Of a DNA stretch of 64,000 bases, positions 39,792-50,107 are shown one piece after another (position 1 is the first letter of the stretch; every line of letters begins with the position of its first letter). The stretch is from positions 1 through 64,000 of the forward strand of contig MKRJ01000046.1 of the NCBI GenBank assembly GCA_001896885.1, written 5' to 3'. The notes below the pieces were generated by a model, which worked only from the letters and a program-made list of their open reading frames with translations, was not told where the DNA came from and ran no database searches. The DNA comes from Rhizobiales bacterium 65-79 (GTDB lineage: Bacteria > Pseudomonadota > Alphaproteobacteria > Rhizobiales > Rhizobiaceae). The translations under genes and the position numbers were made by a program.

Positions 39792-41033
39792 TCAGCTCCG
39801 GTAGTCGCCGTTGATGGCCACATATTCCTTCGTCAGGTCGCAGGTCCACACCGTCGCCTTGCCGGAGCCGAGGCCGAGATCGACGCCGATGCGGATGGCG
39901 TCGCGTTTCATGTAGGCGGAGGTCTCCGCCTCGGAATAGCCGGGGTCCCGCTCTCCCCCATGCGCCACGCGGATGTCGCCGAAGAAGATCGACAGAAGGT
40001 CGCGGTCGGCCGGTTCGCCGGCCTTGCCGACCGCCATCACGACGCGCCCCCAATTGGCGTCTTCGCCGGCGACCGCCGTCTTCACCAGCGGCGAATTGGC
40101 GATCGCGAGCGCGATGCGCTTTGCCGAACGTGATGATTTCGCCCCGGTCACGGAGATTTCGATCTCCTTGCGGGCGCCTTCGCCGTCGCGCACGACCTGC
40201 AGCGCAAGGTTCTTCAGGATGCGGTTCAGGGCGCGCCGGAAAGGCGCGAGCCTCGGGTCACGCGGATCGTCGATCTTCGCCGCACCGCGTCGCGCCGCGG
40301 CGCCCGTGGCGAAGAGGAGAAGCGTGTCGCTGGTGGACGTGTCGCTGTCGACCGTGACCGCATTGAAGCTCCTGCCGACGCCCTTGCGCAGCATGTCCTG
40401 CAGGACCGGCGCCGCGATCGCCGCGTCGGTCGCCACGAAGGAGAGCATCGTCGCCATGTCCGGCGCGATCATGCCGGCACCCTTGGCGATGCCGTTGATC
40501 GTCACCTCCGCATCGCCGAGCCTGACCGTGGCGGTGGCGTATTTCGGATAGGTATCGGTGGTCATGATGGCCTTGCCGGCCTCGGCCCAGCCACCGCCCT
40601 CGGCTTTCCTGACCAGTCCGTCGAGCAGATGCGCGAAGCGGCCGGCATCGAGCGGCTCGCCTATCACGCCGGTCGAGGCCAGGAACACCTCGTCCGCCTT
40701 GCAGTCGCCGGCTTTCGCCGCGGCCTCGCCGGTGATCCGCGTCGTCTCGCGGCCCTTCATGCCGGTGAAGGCGTTGGCGTTGCCGGAATTCACCACCAGC
40801 ACCCGGGCCGAGCCGCCGCCGAGATTCTGCCGGCAGAAATCGACCGGCGCGGAGGGACATTTCGAGCGCGTGAAGACGCCCGCGACCGTCGTACCCGGGT
40901 CGAAGGCCATCACCATGAGGTCGGTGCGGCCCTTGTATTTTATGCCGGCCTCGGCGGTGGCGATGCGCACGCCGGCGACAGGCGGCATCTTGGGGAAACG
41001 CTTGGGCGCGAGTGGTGAAACGGAAGCGGACAT
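39792..41033 (-). CDS. argJ: ArgJ, bifunctional ornithine acetyltransferase / N-acetylglutamate synthase
   Basis: 413-aa arginine-biosynthesis enzyme that recycles the acetyl group from N-acetylornithine to glutamate. The self-cleavage and catalytic site [14 protein letters not shown] is intact: cleavage before the Thr generates alpha and beta subunits with Thr as nucleophile. The start chosen is ATG 41033 ([13 protein letters not shown]); a longer frame to 41102 is not supported. In relatives argJ neighbours the isomerase/secA genes; here marR and a CLC gene intervene. Confidence 0.95.
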   Translation of the reverse strand: MSASVSPLAPKRFPKMPPVAGVRIATAEAGIKYKGRTDLMVMAFDPGTTVAGVFTRSKCPSAPVDFCRQNLGGGSARVLVVNSGNANAFTGMKGRETTRITGEAAAKAGDCKADEVFLASTGVIGEPLDAGRFAHLLDGLVRKAEGGGWAEAGKAIMTTDTYPKYATATVRLGDAEVTINGIAKGAGMIAPDMATMLSFVATDAAIAAPVLQDMLRKGVGRSFNAVTVDSDTSTSDTLLLFATGAAARRGAAKIDDPRDPRLAPFRRALNRILKNLALQVVRDGEGARKEIEISVTGAKSSRSAKRIALAIANSPLVKTAVAGEDANWGRVVMAVGKAGEPADRDLLSIFFGDIRVAHGGERDPGYSEAETSAYMKRDAIRIGVDLGLGSGKATVWTCDLTKEYVAINGDYRS

Positions 41034-41183
41034 GTGGTGAGGACCTGGGTCGGGGGAAACTGGCTTCGTTTGCCCGAGAGCGTGACGATAGGCAAGGCTC
41101 ATTCACGAAAGCCACGGCGCTGGTCCAGCAAGGGAATGAGAATTACCCCCTCTCCGGCTCGGCGCCTTTCGCCAAGGTCGAGC

Positions 41184-41615
41184 CTACCCCGACGCCCTCG
41201 CCTTCCCAAGTTCCTCCTTGAAGAACTGGCCGAGCAACGGTCCGGTCCGCAGGAGTTCGTCCAGATGCGCACCCGAAAGCTCCTCGAGGCAGGCATTGGC
41301 GCGCTCGGTCAGGCAGAGCAGGACCCGCCGCTGGTCGTTCTCGTCGTGCAGGCGCACGACGAGGCCGCTGTCGACGAGGCGGTTCGTCAGTTCGACGGCG
41401 CTGTGGTGGTGGATGATGAGGCGTTCGGCCAGATCGCCGATCGAGATCGGCTCGCCGCCGCGATATCCCTTGATGACGAGCAGCGCCTGATGCTGGCGCG
41501 GCGTCAGTCCGGCTTGCCGCGCCGCCTTCTCGCTGAAATCGAGGAAGCGGCGCAGCACGTAGCGGAATTCCGCAAGCGCCGAATAGTCGGACTGGGTGAG
41601 CTTCGGCCTGGGCAT
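41184..41615 (-). CDS. MarR-family transcriptional regulator
   Basis: 143-aa winged-helix regulator. The recognition region is ISIGDLAERLIIHHHSAVELTNRL, with wing DENDQRRVLLCLTERA. ATG 41615 follows GGAGG; the longer frame upstream is not needed. Divergent from the CLC gene with a 154-base gap containing a perfect palindrome (41688-41702). It probably represses the CLC gene and itself; the ligand is unknown. Confidence 0.9.
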   Translation of the reverse strand: MPRPKLTQSDYSALAEFRYVLRRFLDFSEKAARQAGLTPRQHQALLVIKGYRGGEPISIGDLAERLIIHHHSAVELTNRLVDSGLVVRLHDENDQRRVLLCLTERANACLEELSGAHLDELLRTGPLLGQFFKEELGKARASG

Positions 41616-41687
41616 CGCGGCGCCTCCATTCTTTCCCTGCCTGTCGCAAAGTCGCACATCCAGGCCGAAACAATACTTGAAATTTTA

Positions 41688-41702
41688 TATCGTGTTACGA
41701 TA
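41688..41702. promoter_or_regulatory. perfect palindrome, likely MarR operator
   Basis: TATCGT-GTT-ACGATA: 6-bp arms, 3-base centre, in the marR/CLC intergenic region, 73 bases upstream of marR and 68 upstream of the CLC start. Size and symmetry are typical of MarR-type sites, and its place allows control of both genes. Confidence 0.65.
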
Positions 41703-41769
41703 GAAGGCGGCCATTCCCTGCGCAACGCTCAAAACGTCGCGCATATTCCCCGTGCGGAAAGAAACCATC

Positions 41770-43569
41770 GTGTCAAAATCCATCATGCCGGAGCATCGCC
41801 GCCTCGGCGACTTCACTACGGACGCCCGCGTCCTTTTCATTGCCGCGGTCGCGGTTGTCGTGGCAACGGCGGGCGTCGCAGTCGGTTTCGTGCTCCTGAA
41901 GCTGATCTATCTGTGCACGAACATCGCGTATTTCGGCACATTCAGCCTCGCCAACCTGCACGTGGAGGACAACAAGCTCGGCCTGTGGGCCGTCCTGGTT
42001 CCGGTGGCGGGCTCGCTCGCCGTCGGGCTCATGGCGCGTTTCGGCAGCGAGAAGATACGCGGACACGGCATTCCCGAAGCGATCGAGGCGATCCTCCTCG
42101 GCCGCTCGCGGCTGAGCCCGAAGGTAGCGATCCTGAAGCCGCTCTCCTCGGCGATCGCCATCGGCACCGGCGGCCCGTTCGGCGCCGAGGGCCCGATCAT
42201 CATGACCGGCGGCGCGGTCGGCTCGCTGATCGCACAGGTCCTTACCGTCAGCGACAACGAACGCAAGACGCTGCTCGTGGCGGGCGCCGCCGCCGGCATG
42301 ACCACCGTGTTCGGCACGCCGATCGCCGCCATCATGCTGGCGGTCGAGCTCCTCCTGTTCGAATGGACGCCGAGGAGCTTCATCCCCGTCGCCGTCGCGG
42401 CCATCGTCGCCGAGGTGGAGCGCACGGCGCTGCATATGCCCTACCCGCTCTTTCCCTTCACCGGCACGTCCGACGTCAATCTCACCATGCTGCTTTGCTG
42501 GGTCGCTATCGGCGCCGCAGGCGGGCTGCTGTCCGGCCTGCTCACCCTCCTCGTCTACGCCTGCGAGGACGGCTTCCAGAAGCTGCCGATCCACTGGATG
42601 TGGTGGCCGATGCTGGGCGGCCTCGTCGTCGGCATCGGCGGCCTGATCGATCCGCGAGCGCTCGGCGTCGGCTACGACAACATCGCCCATTTGCTGACGG
42701 GGCAGACGATCGCCACCGCCGCGCTGACGCTCCTTGCCGTCAAGGCCATCATCTGGGCGGTCGCCCTGGGCTCGGGCACATCCGGCGGCGTGCTCGCTCC
42801 GCTGCTCATCATGGGCGGGGCGCTCGGCGCAGCGCTCTCCGGTTACCTGCCTTCGGCGAGCCCCGGTTTCTGGGCCTTGCTCGCCATGGCGGCCACCATG
42901 GGCGGCACCATGCGCTCGCCGCTGACCGCGACCTTTTTCGCGGTGGAATTGACCGGCAACACGCATGTGCTGGTGCCGCTGATCACCGCCTGCTCCGCCG
43001 CCCATCTCGTTACCGTGCTCTTGATGAAGCGCTCGGTGCTGACCGAAAAGATCGCCCGTCGCGGCCATCACATCACCCGCGAATACCGCGTCGATCCGTT
43101 CCAACTGACCCGCGTCGGCGAGGTGATGACGCGCGAGGTGCAGTCCGTGCCGGCTTCCATGACCCTCCACCGGGCGGCGGCATTCCTCAGTTCTCCCGAA
43201 ACGCGCCACCCGAGCTTCCCGGTCGTGGACGAGGAAAAGCACGTGCTCGGCATCGTCGATCCGCCTTCGGTGATCGCCTGGCGGCACGCCGGCCGGCATC
43301 GCAGTTCCAGCCTCGGCGAATTGCTCGCCGGATCGAAGGTCACGCTTGCCTACCCCGACGAATATCTCGAGGTCCTGGCCGAGAAGCTGATGAAGGCGAA
43401 CGTCGCGCACCTGCCGGTCGTCTCGCGCGACGAGGAAAGGCTGGTCGGCTATGTCGGCTGGAAAGACCTGATGCGGGTCAGGCTGAAGCTGCGCGCCGAG
43501 GAGCGCGACCGCTCCTCCTTCATCGAAGGTGCGTTCCGGAAGAAGGCGAAGGCGGAGACGAAGGCCTGA
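41770..43569 (+). CDS. CLC-family chloride channel/transporter with CBS domains
   Basis: 599-aa membrane protein: CLC core (about 15-440, many helices) plus two CBS domains (about 450-570) and a basic tail. The filter motifs are GHGIP (98-102), GPFGAEGP with gating Glu140, and GGVLAP. Compared with E. coli ClcA, the anion-coordinating Ser107 is His99, the internal proton Glu203 is Leu194 (VELLL), and the Tyr445 position appears to be Val. It may thus be a channel or a differently coupled exchanger, possibly for another anion. The start GTG 41770 is chosen (GGAAAG upstream); GTG 41752 and ATG 41785 are alternatives. Regulated probably by the divergent MarR. Confidence 0.9.
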   Translation: MSKSIMPEHRRLGDFTTDARVLFIAAVAVVVATAGVAVGFVLLKLIYLCTNIAYFGTFSLANLHVEDNKLGLWAVLVPVAGSLAVGLMARFGSEKIRGHGIPEAIEAILLGRSRLSPKVAILKPLSSAIAIGTGGPFGAEGPIIMTGGAVGSLIAQVLTVSDNERKTLLVAGAAAGMTTVFGTPIAAIMLAVELLLFEWTPRSFIPVAVAAIVAEVERTALHMPYPLFPFTGTSDVNLTMLLCWVAIGAAGGLLSGLLTLLVYACEDGFQKLPIHWMWWPMLGGLVVGIGGLIDPRALGVGYDNIAHLLTGQTIATAALTLLAVKAIIWAVALGSGTSGGVLAPLLIMGGALGAALSGYLPSASPGFWALLAMAATMGGTMRSPLTATFFAVELTGNTHVLVPLITACSAAHLVTVLLMKRSVLTEKIARRGHHITREYRVDPFQLTRVGEVMTREVQSVPASMTLHRAAAFLSSPETRHPSFPVVDEEKHVLGIVDPPSVIAWRHAGRHRSSSLGELLAGSKVTLAYPDEYLEVLAEKLMKANVAHLPVVSRDEERLVGYVGWKDLMRVRLKLRAEERDRSSFIEGAFRKKAKAETKA

Positions 43570-43700
43570 TCTCCTGGAGGCAGGGGAGCAGATGTCGGGA
43601 GGGTTTTGACCTCACGACCGCGGAGGCGTCCATTGTATCGGAGCCTTCTCAGACACAGGCTGTTCCCACTGAGGTGGAAGCAATAGCAGGTACAAAGAAA

Positions 43701-43733
43701 GGCGCGCCCGGCCGAGCCGGGCGCGCCCTTTTT
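43701..43733. terminator. bidirectional intrinsic terminator
   Basis: GGCGCGCCCGG-CCGAG-CCGGGCGCGCC, an 11-bp GC-only stem, flanked by TTTTT on the right and, on the other strand, TTTCTTT. It closes the leftward isomerase gene (stop 43750) and the rightward CLC gene. Confidence 0.88.
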
Positions 43734-43749
43734 CCCGATGACGGGCCGC

Positions 43750-44679
43750 TTACTGCCCGCTGTCGATCGTGTCGACCGCCTTCTTGAGTTCCGGATCGCT
43801 GATGTCGATCTTGGCGGCCGCGCGGGTCTGCTTGACCATGTCGAAATATTTGTCGCGCAGCACGACCTGCCGGATCTGGTCCTTGACCTGGTCGAAGGAC
43901 GGCGGCTGCTTGATGCGCTTGTCCTCGACCTTGATGATGTGCCAGCCGAACTGGGTCTTGACCGGCTGTTCGGTATATTTGCCGACCGGCAGCGCGAAGG
44001 CGGCCTTGGAGAATTCCGGCACCATCTGGTCCTCGGTGAAATAGCCGAGGTCGCCGCCCTGCGGCGCGGCGCCGTCCGTCGACTTCTCCTTGGCGATCTT
44101 CTCGAAATCGCCGCCTGCATCGAGTTCCTTGATGATCGCCTCGGCCTCTTCCTTGGTCTTCACCAGGATGTGGCGCGCGTGGATCTCGTTGACCGGCGGC
44201 TGCTTGGCCATTTCCTCGTCATAGCGCTTCTTGAGGTCGGCATCGGTGATCGATCCGGCGACTTCCTTGTCGACCAGCGCGCTGTGCAGCGCCCGCTCAT
44301 GCAGAAGCTCCATGCGGCGCTGGAACTCGGGATCCTTTTCGATCCCGTCGGCGACCGCCTTGTCCGCCATCACGCGGATCTCGATCAGCGCCGAGAGCGC
44401 GGCGGCACGCCGCTGTTCGGGCGGAAGCTTGGCGAATTGCGGATCGAGATCGGTCTCGGCGAGTTCCACGTCCGCTTCGGTGATCGCCTTGCCGTTCACA
44501 TGGGCGATGACGGTGTCGGGCGAGGGCGTCGGCTTCGCCGCCTCGGCTGCGGGCGCCTGGGCCGCGGGCGCTTGCGGCTTCGCGGCATCTTCGGCAGCGG
44601 CAGGGCCGGCGACGAGGAAGAAGGCTCCCACCGCGAGCCCGGCGCAGGCAAGCAGGGAGCGATGCAGGATAGACGGCAT
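43750..44679 (-). CDS. Peptidylprolyl isomerase, SurA/PpiC (parvulin) type
   Basis: 309-aa secreted folding factor. The signal peptide (1-28, ending GPAAA) is followed by an Ala/Pro/Lys linker, an N-terminal SurA-like chaperone region (about 50-165) and a parvulin domain with the typical INEIHARHILVK (here VNEIHARHILV), GGDLGYFTEDQMVPEF and FGWHIIKVEDKR. Acts on outer-membrane proteins in the periplasm. ATG 44679 is preceded by GGAG. Divergent from secA, so export and folding functions sit together. Confidence 0.92.
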   Translation of the reverse strand: MPSILHRSLLACAGLAVGAFFLVAGPAAAEDAAKPQAPAAQAPAAEAAKPTPSPDTVIAHVNGKAITEADVELAETDLDPQFAKLPPEQRRAAALSALIEIRVMADKAVADGIEKDPEFQRRMELLHERALHSALVDKEVAGSITDADLKKRYDEEMAKQPPVNEIHARHILVKTKEEAEAIIKELDAGGDFEKIAKEKSTDGAAPQGGDLGYFTEDQMVPEFSKAAFALPVGKYTEQPVKTQFGWHIIKVEDKRIKQPPSFDQVKDQIRQVVLRDKYFDMVKQTRAAAKIDISDPELKKAVDTIDSGQ

Positions 44680-44922
44680 AAGGCGATCTCCGTGAGAAAT
44701 GCGAGGCTTGTCCTGCACCCCTAAACCGGCCCGAATATGGCGGAATTCCGCCGGCCCGAGAGCCTGGATGCAGCGTTGACATCGGTCGGGGCCCCTCTTA
44801 TCTGTCCTTCAACCTTGCGTCCAGAAGCGTTTTCCGGACGCCCCTTGATTCTCCGCGCTAAAATCTCGGTAGCGGACCCCGCCGGCCCGAAGCCGGCGTC
44901 GTCAGGATTGAAAGGACCATTG

Positions 44923-47652
44923 ATGGTCAGTGTCGGCGGATTGGCCAAGAAGATATTCGGTTCGTCCAATGAAAGGCGGGTGAAGTCGCTCCGGCCCAAG
45001 GTCGAGGCGATCAACGCCATGGAGAACGAGATGCAGGCGCTGTCCGACGAGGAACTGCGCGCCCGCACCGACCAGTTCCGCAAGGACCTCCAGAACGGCG
45101 CCAGCCTCGACGACATACTGATCCCCGCTTTCGCCACCGCGCGCGAGGCCTCGCGGCGCGTGCTCGGCATGCGCCCGTTCGACGTGCAGCTTGTCGGCGG
45201 CATGGTGCTGAACCAGGGCGCCATCGCGGAGATGCGCACGGGCGAGGGCAAGACGCTGGTCGCAACGCTCCCCGTCTATCTGAACGCGCTGACCGGCAAG
45301 GGCGTCCACGTCGTCACCGTCAACGACTATCTCGCCAGCCGCGACGCCGAATGGATGGGCCGCATCTACAAGTTCCTCGGCCTCTCCGTCGGCGTCATCG
45401 TGCACGGCCTCGACGATGACGAACGCCGCGACGCCTATGCATGCGACGTGACCTACGGAACCAACAACGAGCTCGGCTTCGACTATCTGCGCGACAACAT
45501 GAAATACGACCGCGCCCAGATGGTGCAGCGAGGCCACCACTACGCCATCGTCGACGAGGTCGATTCGATCCTGATCGACGAAGCGCGCACGCCGCTCATC
45601 ATCTCCGGTCCGCTCGAGGACCGGTCGGAAATGTACAACACCGTTGACGCCTTCATGCTTCAGCTGAAGCCCGAGGACTACGAACTCGACGAGAAGCAGC
45701 GGACCTCCACCTTCACCGAGGAAGGCACGGAGAAGATCGAGAATCTGCTCACGGGGGCCGGCCTGCTCAAGGGCGAGTCGCTCTACGACGTCGAGAACGT
45801 GGCGATGGTCCACCACGTCAACAACGCGCTGAAGGCTCACCTGCTCTTCACCAAGGACAAGGACTACATCGTCAGGAACGGCGAGATCGTCATCATCGAC
45901 GAGTTCACCGGCCGCATGATGCCCGGCCGCCGCTATTCGGAGGGCCTGCACCAGGCGCTCGAGGCGAAGGAGCACGTCGCCATCCAGCCGGAGAACCAGA
46001 CGCTCGCCTCCATCACTTTCCAGAACTATTTCCGCATGTACGAGAAGCTGGCCGGCATGACCGGCACGGCTGCGACGGAAGCCGAGGAGTTCGGCAACAT
46101 CTATGGCCTCGACGTGATCGAGATCCCGACCAACCTGCCCGTCATCCGCAAGGACGAGGACGACGAGGTTTATCGGACCGTCGAGGAGAAGTACCGCGCC
46201 ATCGTCAACGAGATCCGCGCGGCGAGCGAGAAGGGCCAGCCGATCCTGGTCGGCACCGCTTCCATCGAGAAATCGGAATACCTCGCCGACCGGCTGCGCA
46301 AGGAAGGCATCAAGAGTTTCGAGGTGCTGAACGCCCGCCACCACGAGCGCGAAGCCTCGATCGTGGCGCAGGCCGGCAAGCCCGGCGCCATCACCATCGC
46401 CACCAACATGGCCGGCCGCGGCACCGACATCCAGCTCGGCGGCAATGCCGAGATGCGCATCGCCGAGGAACTCGCCGACATGCCGGAAGGCCCGGAGCGC
46501 GAGGCGAGTGAGAAGGCGATCCGCGAGGATATCGCGCGGCTGAAGGAGAAGGCGCTGGCCGCCGGCGGCCTCTACGTGCTCGCCACCGAGCGCCATGAAT
46601 CCCGCCGCATCGACAACCAGCTCCGCGGCCGCTCCGGTCGCCAGGGCGATCCCGGCCGCTCGAAATTCTACCTGTCGCTCCAGGACGACCTGATGCGCAT
46701 CTTCGGCTCCGAGCGCATGGACGGCATGCTGAAGAAGCTCGGCCTCAAGGAAGACGAGGCCATCATCCATCCCTGGATCAACAAGGCGCTGGAGAAGGCG
46801 CAGAAGAAGGTCGAGGCGCGCAACTTCGACATCCGCAAGAACCTGCTCAAATATGACGACGTGATGAACGACCAGCGCAAGGTCGTCTTCGCCCAGCGCC
46901 TCGAGCTGATGGACGGCGTCAACCTCGAGGAAACCGTCGCCGAGATGCGCCAGGACGTCATCGACGACCTCGTCGCCCGCTTCATCCCCGAGCGCGCCTA
47001 TGCCGAGCAGTGGGACGCCGCCGGCCTCAAGGAAGGCGTGGAGCAATTCCTCAACCTCGATTTGCCGATCGACGAGTGGGTGAAGGAAGAAGGCATCGCC
47101 GAGGAGGAGATCAGGGAGCGCATCACCCATGCCGCCGAGGAAGCGACCAAGGCCCGCGCCGATCGCTTCGGCCCCGACATCATGACCTATGTGCAGAAAT
47201 CGGTGGTGCTGCAGACGCTCGATGCGCTCTGGCGCGAGCATCTGGTCAATCTCGACCATCTGCGTTCCGTCATCGGCTTCCGCGGCTACGGCCAGCGCGA
47301 TCCGCTGAACGAATACAAGTCCGAGACCTTCGAGCTCTTCCAGGCGATGCTCGGCAATCTCCGCCAGGCCGTGACGGGGCAGCTGATGCGCGTGGAGCTG
47401 GTTCGGGAAGAAGAGCCCGAGCCGCAGCCCGCAATGCCGCAGATGGTGGCGCGTCACATCGACGCGACGACCGGCGAGGATGACTTCGCCGACGGCGACG
47501 TGATGACGCTCGCCCGCGAGACGCAGCGCGCCGTGCCCGCCGAAGAGCGGGATCCGAAGAACCCCGCGAGTTGGGGCAAGGTGGGCCGCAACGAGCCCTG
47601 CCCCTGCGGATCGGGCAAGAAATACAAGCACTGCCACGGCACGTTTGCATGA
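44923..47652 (+). CDS. secA: SecA, protein translocase ATPase
   Basis: 909-aa motor that drives unfolded preproteins through SecYEG. Walker [19 protein letters not shown]-like [14 protein letters not shown], the preprotein cross-linking domain, the second RecA fold with [14 protein letters not shown], and the C-terminal zinc-binding SEC-C motif [14 protein letters not shown] are all present. The start chosen is ATG 44923 ([13 protein letters not shown]) with AAAGGA upstream; an extension to 44737 is not credible. Divergent from the isomerase gene. Confidence 0.98.
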   Translation: MVSVGGLAKKIFGSSNERRVKSLRPKVEAINAMENEMQALSDEELRARTDQFRKDLQNGASLDDILIPAFATAREASRRVLGMRPFDVQLVGGMVLNQGAIAEMRTGEGKTLVATLPVYLNALTGKGVHVVTVNDYLASRDAEWMGRIYKFLGLSVGVIVHGLDDDERRDAYACDVTYGTNNELGFDYLRDNMKYDRAQMVQRGHHYAIVDEVDSILIDEARTPLIISGPLEDRSEMYNTVDAFMLQLKPEDYELDEKQRTSTFTEEGTEKIENLLTGAGLLKGESLYDVENVAMVHHVNNALKAHLLFTKDKDYIVRNGEIVIIDEFTGRMMPGRRYSEGLHQALEAKEHVAIQPENQTLASITFQNYFRMYEKLAGMTGTAATEAEEFGNIYGLDVIEIPTNLPVIRKDEDDEVYRTVEEKYRAIVNEIRAASEKGQPILVGTASIEKSEYLADRLRKEGIKSFEVLNARHHEREASIVAQAGKPGAITIATNMAGRGTDIQLGGNAEMRIAEELADMPEGPEREASEKAIREDIARLKEKALAAGGLYVLATERHESRRIDNQLRGRSGRQGDPGRSKFYLSLQDDLMRIFGSERMDGMLKKLGLKEDEAIIHPWINKALEKAQKKVEARNFDIRKNLLKYDDVMNDQRKVVFAQRLELMDGVNLEETVAEMRQDVIDDLVARFIPERAYAEQWDAAGLKEGVEQFLNLDLPIDEWVKEEGIAEEEIRERITHAAEEATKARADRFGPDIMTYVQKSVVLQTLDALWREHLVNLDHLRSVIGFRGYGQRDPLNEYKSETFELFQAMLGNLRQAVTGQLMRVELVREEEPEPQPAMPQMVARHIDATTGEDDFADGDVMTLARETQRAVPAEERDPKNPASWGKVGRNEPCPCGSGKKYKHCHGTFA

Positions 47653-47685
47653 GCTAGGGCGGCCTTGCCTCCCGGCTTCGCCTCG

Positions 47686-47714
47686 ACGGGTTTTGACCTT
47701 CCGTCAAAACCCGT
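47686..47714 (+). terminator. hairpin downstream of secA
   Basis: ACGGGTTTTGAC-CTTCC-GTCAAAACCCGT, a perfect 12-bp stem 34 bases after the secA stop, without a U-tract. Probable secA 3' end. Confidence 0.6.
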
Positions 47715-47850
47715 GATCCCGGTGTTGTCCGCCGCCCCATGGGTGACCGGTTGAAGAATCCCGCTCTCGTTCAAATCACCTTGAAACCGCTGGCCTGACC
47801 GGCTCCGACACCCTATCTGCAATGACATGAAGGGCGCTGGAGCAGAACCC

Positions 47851-48138
47851 ATGTCCCACACCGGATTTTTCCGATTGAGCCTCGCCGCCGCGCTGGCCGC
47901 GACGACACTTGCGGGCGCCGCCTTGCAGGCTCATGCCGAGCGCAGCAATGTCGTCGTCGTGACGCCGCCGATCCAGTTGCAGATCGAGCGCGACCGTCAG
48001 CAGGCTCAGCAGTACCTGCTGCGTCAGCAGCTCAACCGCGAGCAGGACCGGCGCGACAATTCGCGGCCGCAGCCGAGCCCGAACGTGCCCGTGATGCGGC
48101 CGACCTGCACCCCGACCAATGGGGTAAGCTGCAACTGA
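47851..48138 (+). CDS. Small secreted hypothetical protein
   Basis: 95-aa protein with a clear signal peptide (about 1-33, ending LQAHA). The mature part is polar and Gln/Arg-rich (ERDRQQAQQYLLRQQLNRE), with a Pro-rich tail and two Cys near the end (PTCTPTNGVSCN). ATG 47851 has GGAG 9 bases upstream; ATG 47827 is an alternative. No family recognised. Its stop abuts the stop of the convergent MFS gene with no gap. Confidence 0.75.
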   Translation: MSHTGFFRLSLAAALAATTLAGAALQAHAERSNVVVVTPPIQLQIERDRQQAQQYLLRQQLNREQDRRDNSRPQPSPNVPVMRPTCTPTNGVSCN

Positions 48139-49329
48139 TCATCCCCGCGATGCCGCCGCGGACCGCAGGAGCAGGAGCGACCCGATCACCGCAATCCCGC
48201 CGACAAGGAAGGTCGACGAATAGCCGAAGACGCCAGCCGCCAGGCCTGCCAGCGGCCCCGCCAGCGCAATCGCAAGGTCGAAGAACGCCATGAAATTGCC
48301 GACCGCCTGGCCCCTTTGATGCGCCGGAAGCCGGCGCGTCGCCACGACGCCCATGGCCGGGAAGATCAACGAAAATCCGGCGCCGGTCAGCCCCGCGCCC
48401 GCGGTCGCAAGCCACCCCACCGGCGCCAGCCAGAGGAGGAACTGTCCCGCCAGCTCGACAGCCAGTGAAAGCGAGACGACGCGGGCAGCACCGAACCTGT
48501 CGGTCCATTGCGTTCCGATCAGGCGCACCACGACATAGGAGAAGCCGAAGAGCGCCATCGCGACGCCCGCGCCGCTCCAGCCCTCCGCCGCATAGTCGAG
48601 CGGCAGGAATGCGGCCATGCCGGCAAACGGAACCGTCGCGAGCATCAGCACCGTGCCCGGCCGCCAGATCAGCTTCAGCACGTGATGGAACGGCACCCGC
48701 TCACCGCCGAGGGCGCGAACGGCCGGCAGCGCGGCGGCGATCGCGAGCGCCACGAGCGGACTGGCGATGGCAAAAACGGCCACGCCGCCGAAGCCGAAAA
48801 GGGAGTACATGGCCAATCCGAACGGTGCGCCGGCACCGAGGGCGCTATACAGCGCGATTCCCTGCCAGGACATGACCCGGCCCGTCCGTGCCGCGCCGAT
48901 CCTGCCTATCCCCCAACTCATGGCGCCGGTGACGAACAGGCTCTCGGCGGCGCCCAGAAGCAGCCGGCCTAAAACGAGTACGGCAAGCGCCGGTATCGGC
49001 TGCCCGGCGAGAAAATCGGCGCCGAGATAGAGGAGGCCGCTGGCGGCCGCCAGCGGCAGTCCGAGAAGGACCGCGAATTTGGGTCCCCTCTGGTCGCTCA
49101 ACGTTCCGGCCCTGTGCCACGACAGGATCGTGACCAGCGACTGGATGCCGATCACCCAGCCGACCGTGAATCCGCTGAAGCCGAGCTGGTCATGGATATA
49201 GAGAGAAAGTACCGGCAGCGGCGCGCCGACGGTCAGGAACCCGAAAAAGACGATCGCCACCATCGGAGCCAAGCCGGTGAAGGCGCTTCGCTGTTCGGGC
49301 GAGATGGAGGAAATAGTTGCGTCTGTCAT
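48139..49329 (-). CDS. MFS transporter
   Basis: 396-aa inner-membrane protein with twelve predicted helices, a major facilitator of the drug/sugar efflux type. Text between helices 2 and 3, HRAGTLSDQRGPK, fits the conserved MFS loop. No binding-protein or regulator gene is adjacent; upstream are a 150-base gap and the yhhQ gene. Substrate unknown. Confidence 0.88.
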   Translation of the reverse strand: MTDATISSISPEQRSAFTGLAPMVAIVFFGFLTVGAPLPVLSLYIHDQLGFSGFTVGWVIGIQSLVTILSWHRAGTLSDQRGPKFAVLLGLPLAAASGLLYLGADFLAGQPIPALAVLVLGRLLLGAAESLFVTGAMSWGIGRIGAARTGRVMSWQGIALYSALGAGAPFGLAMYSLFGFGGVAVFAIASPLVALAIAAALPAVRALGGERVPFHHVLKLIWRPGTVLMLATVPFAGMAAFLPLDYAAEGWSGAGVAMALFGFSYVVVRLIGTQWTDRFGAARVVSLSLAVELAGQFLLWLAPVGWLATAGAGLTGAGFSLIFPAMGVVATRRLPAHQRGQAVGNFMAFFDLAIALAGPLAGLAAGVFGYSSTFLVGGIAVIGSLLLLRSAAASRG

Positions 49330-49483
49330 TCTTTAACGCCTTTGTCGCCGGCCGGCCTGGGCCGGAACCGGAAGGGAAGGCGTTGGGTGACGTTAACGCT
49401 TACGGAGACGGGAGGGTCTCGGATAGGCGGCTATCTATTGGCTGATTGCCGTCCGGTCAATGCCTGATTCAGGCAATTGGTCT

Positions 49484-50107
49484 CTATCGTGCCAGCGCCG
49501 GGACCGGCTTCAGCACGTTGAGAAGCGCGCCGTAGGGCACCAGCATCAGGAGACCCATGAGGATCTTCACCGAGAGGTCGCCGATCGCCAGCGTCATCCA
49601 GAGCGGGGCCTGGCCGCCGAACAGCGCCGACGGGAAGGCAAGCGAGCCGTCGGGCATGCCGAACGCGGTATCGAGGAAGGCAAAGGCGGCGGAAAAGGCG
49701 AGCGAGAAGAAGATCGCCGTGTCGAGCAGAGAGCCGCACATGGTCGCAGCGAGCGGCGCCCGCCACCATGCCTGTCGACGCAGGCGCCCGAACACCGTGA
49801 TGTCGAGAAGCTGGCCGGTCAGGAACGCCGTCCCGGACGCGATGGCGATGCGTGGCGTTGCGAGGAAGACCGACAGAAGCACGCCGACGACGAAGCCGGC
49901 GAAGACGACGCGCCTGGCCGCCGGCTTGCCGTAGCGCCGGTTGGTGAGATCGTTGACGAGGAAGGCGACGGGATAGCTGAACGCGCCCCAGGTGAGGATA
50001 TCGCCGAGGCCGAAATGGCGGAACGGATACTGGACGAGGATGTTCGACGCCGTGACGACGGCGGCCATCGCCAGGGCGAAGGGCAGCAACTCTCTGCGCA
50101 GGGTCAT
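49484..50107 (-). CDS. yhhQ: YhhQ-family queuosine precursor transporter (VUT/COG1738)
   Basis: 207-aa inner-membrane protein with six predicted helices. Text PVAFLVNDLTNRRYGKPAAR and the TGQLLDITVF segment identify the COG1738/YhhQ family, which imports preQ0/preQ1 for queuosine synthesis. The start ATG 50107 immediately follows an A-rich tail that is part of a preQ1-I-like aptamer (50105-50134), so translation is expected to fall when preQ1 is plentiful. It lies 58 bases downstream of rpmB on the same strand and may be co-transcribed. Confidence 0.9.
   Translation of the reverse strand: MTLRRELLPFALAMAAVVTASNILVQYPFRHFGLGDILTWGAFSYPVAFLVNDLTNRRYGKPAARRVVFAGFVVGVLLSVFLATPRIAIASGTAFLTGQLLDITVFGRLRRQAWWRAPLAATMCGSLLDTAIFFSLAFSAAFAFLDTAFGMPDGSLAFPSALFGGQAPLWMTLAIGDLSVKILMGLLMLVPYGALLNVLKPVPALAR

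Noticed and set aside
44739-44752. Palindrome GGCGGAATTCCGCC in the isomerase/secA gap
   Set aside because: Short and GC-rich; too likely by chance, with no known regulator site of this form.
44882-44898. GCCGGC repeats just before secA
   Set aside because: A simple GC hairpin near the start; no arrest peptide or SecM-like gene is present.
44902-47637. 911-codon minus-strand open frame
   Set aside because: Antisense to secA over its whole length, with repetitive Leu/Val/Asp/His text and no domain.
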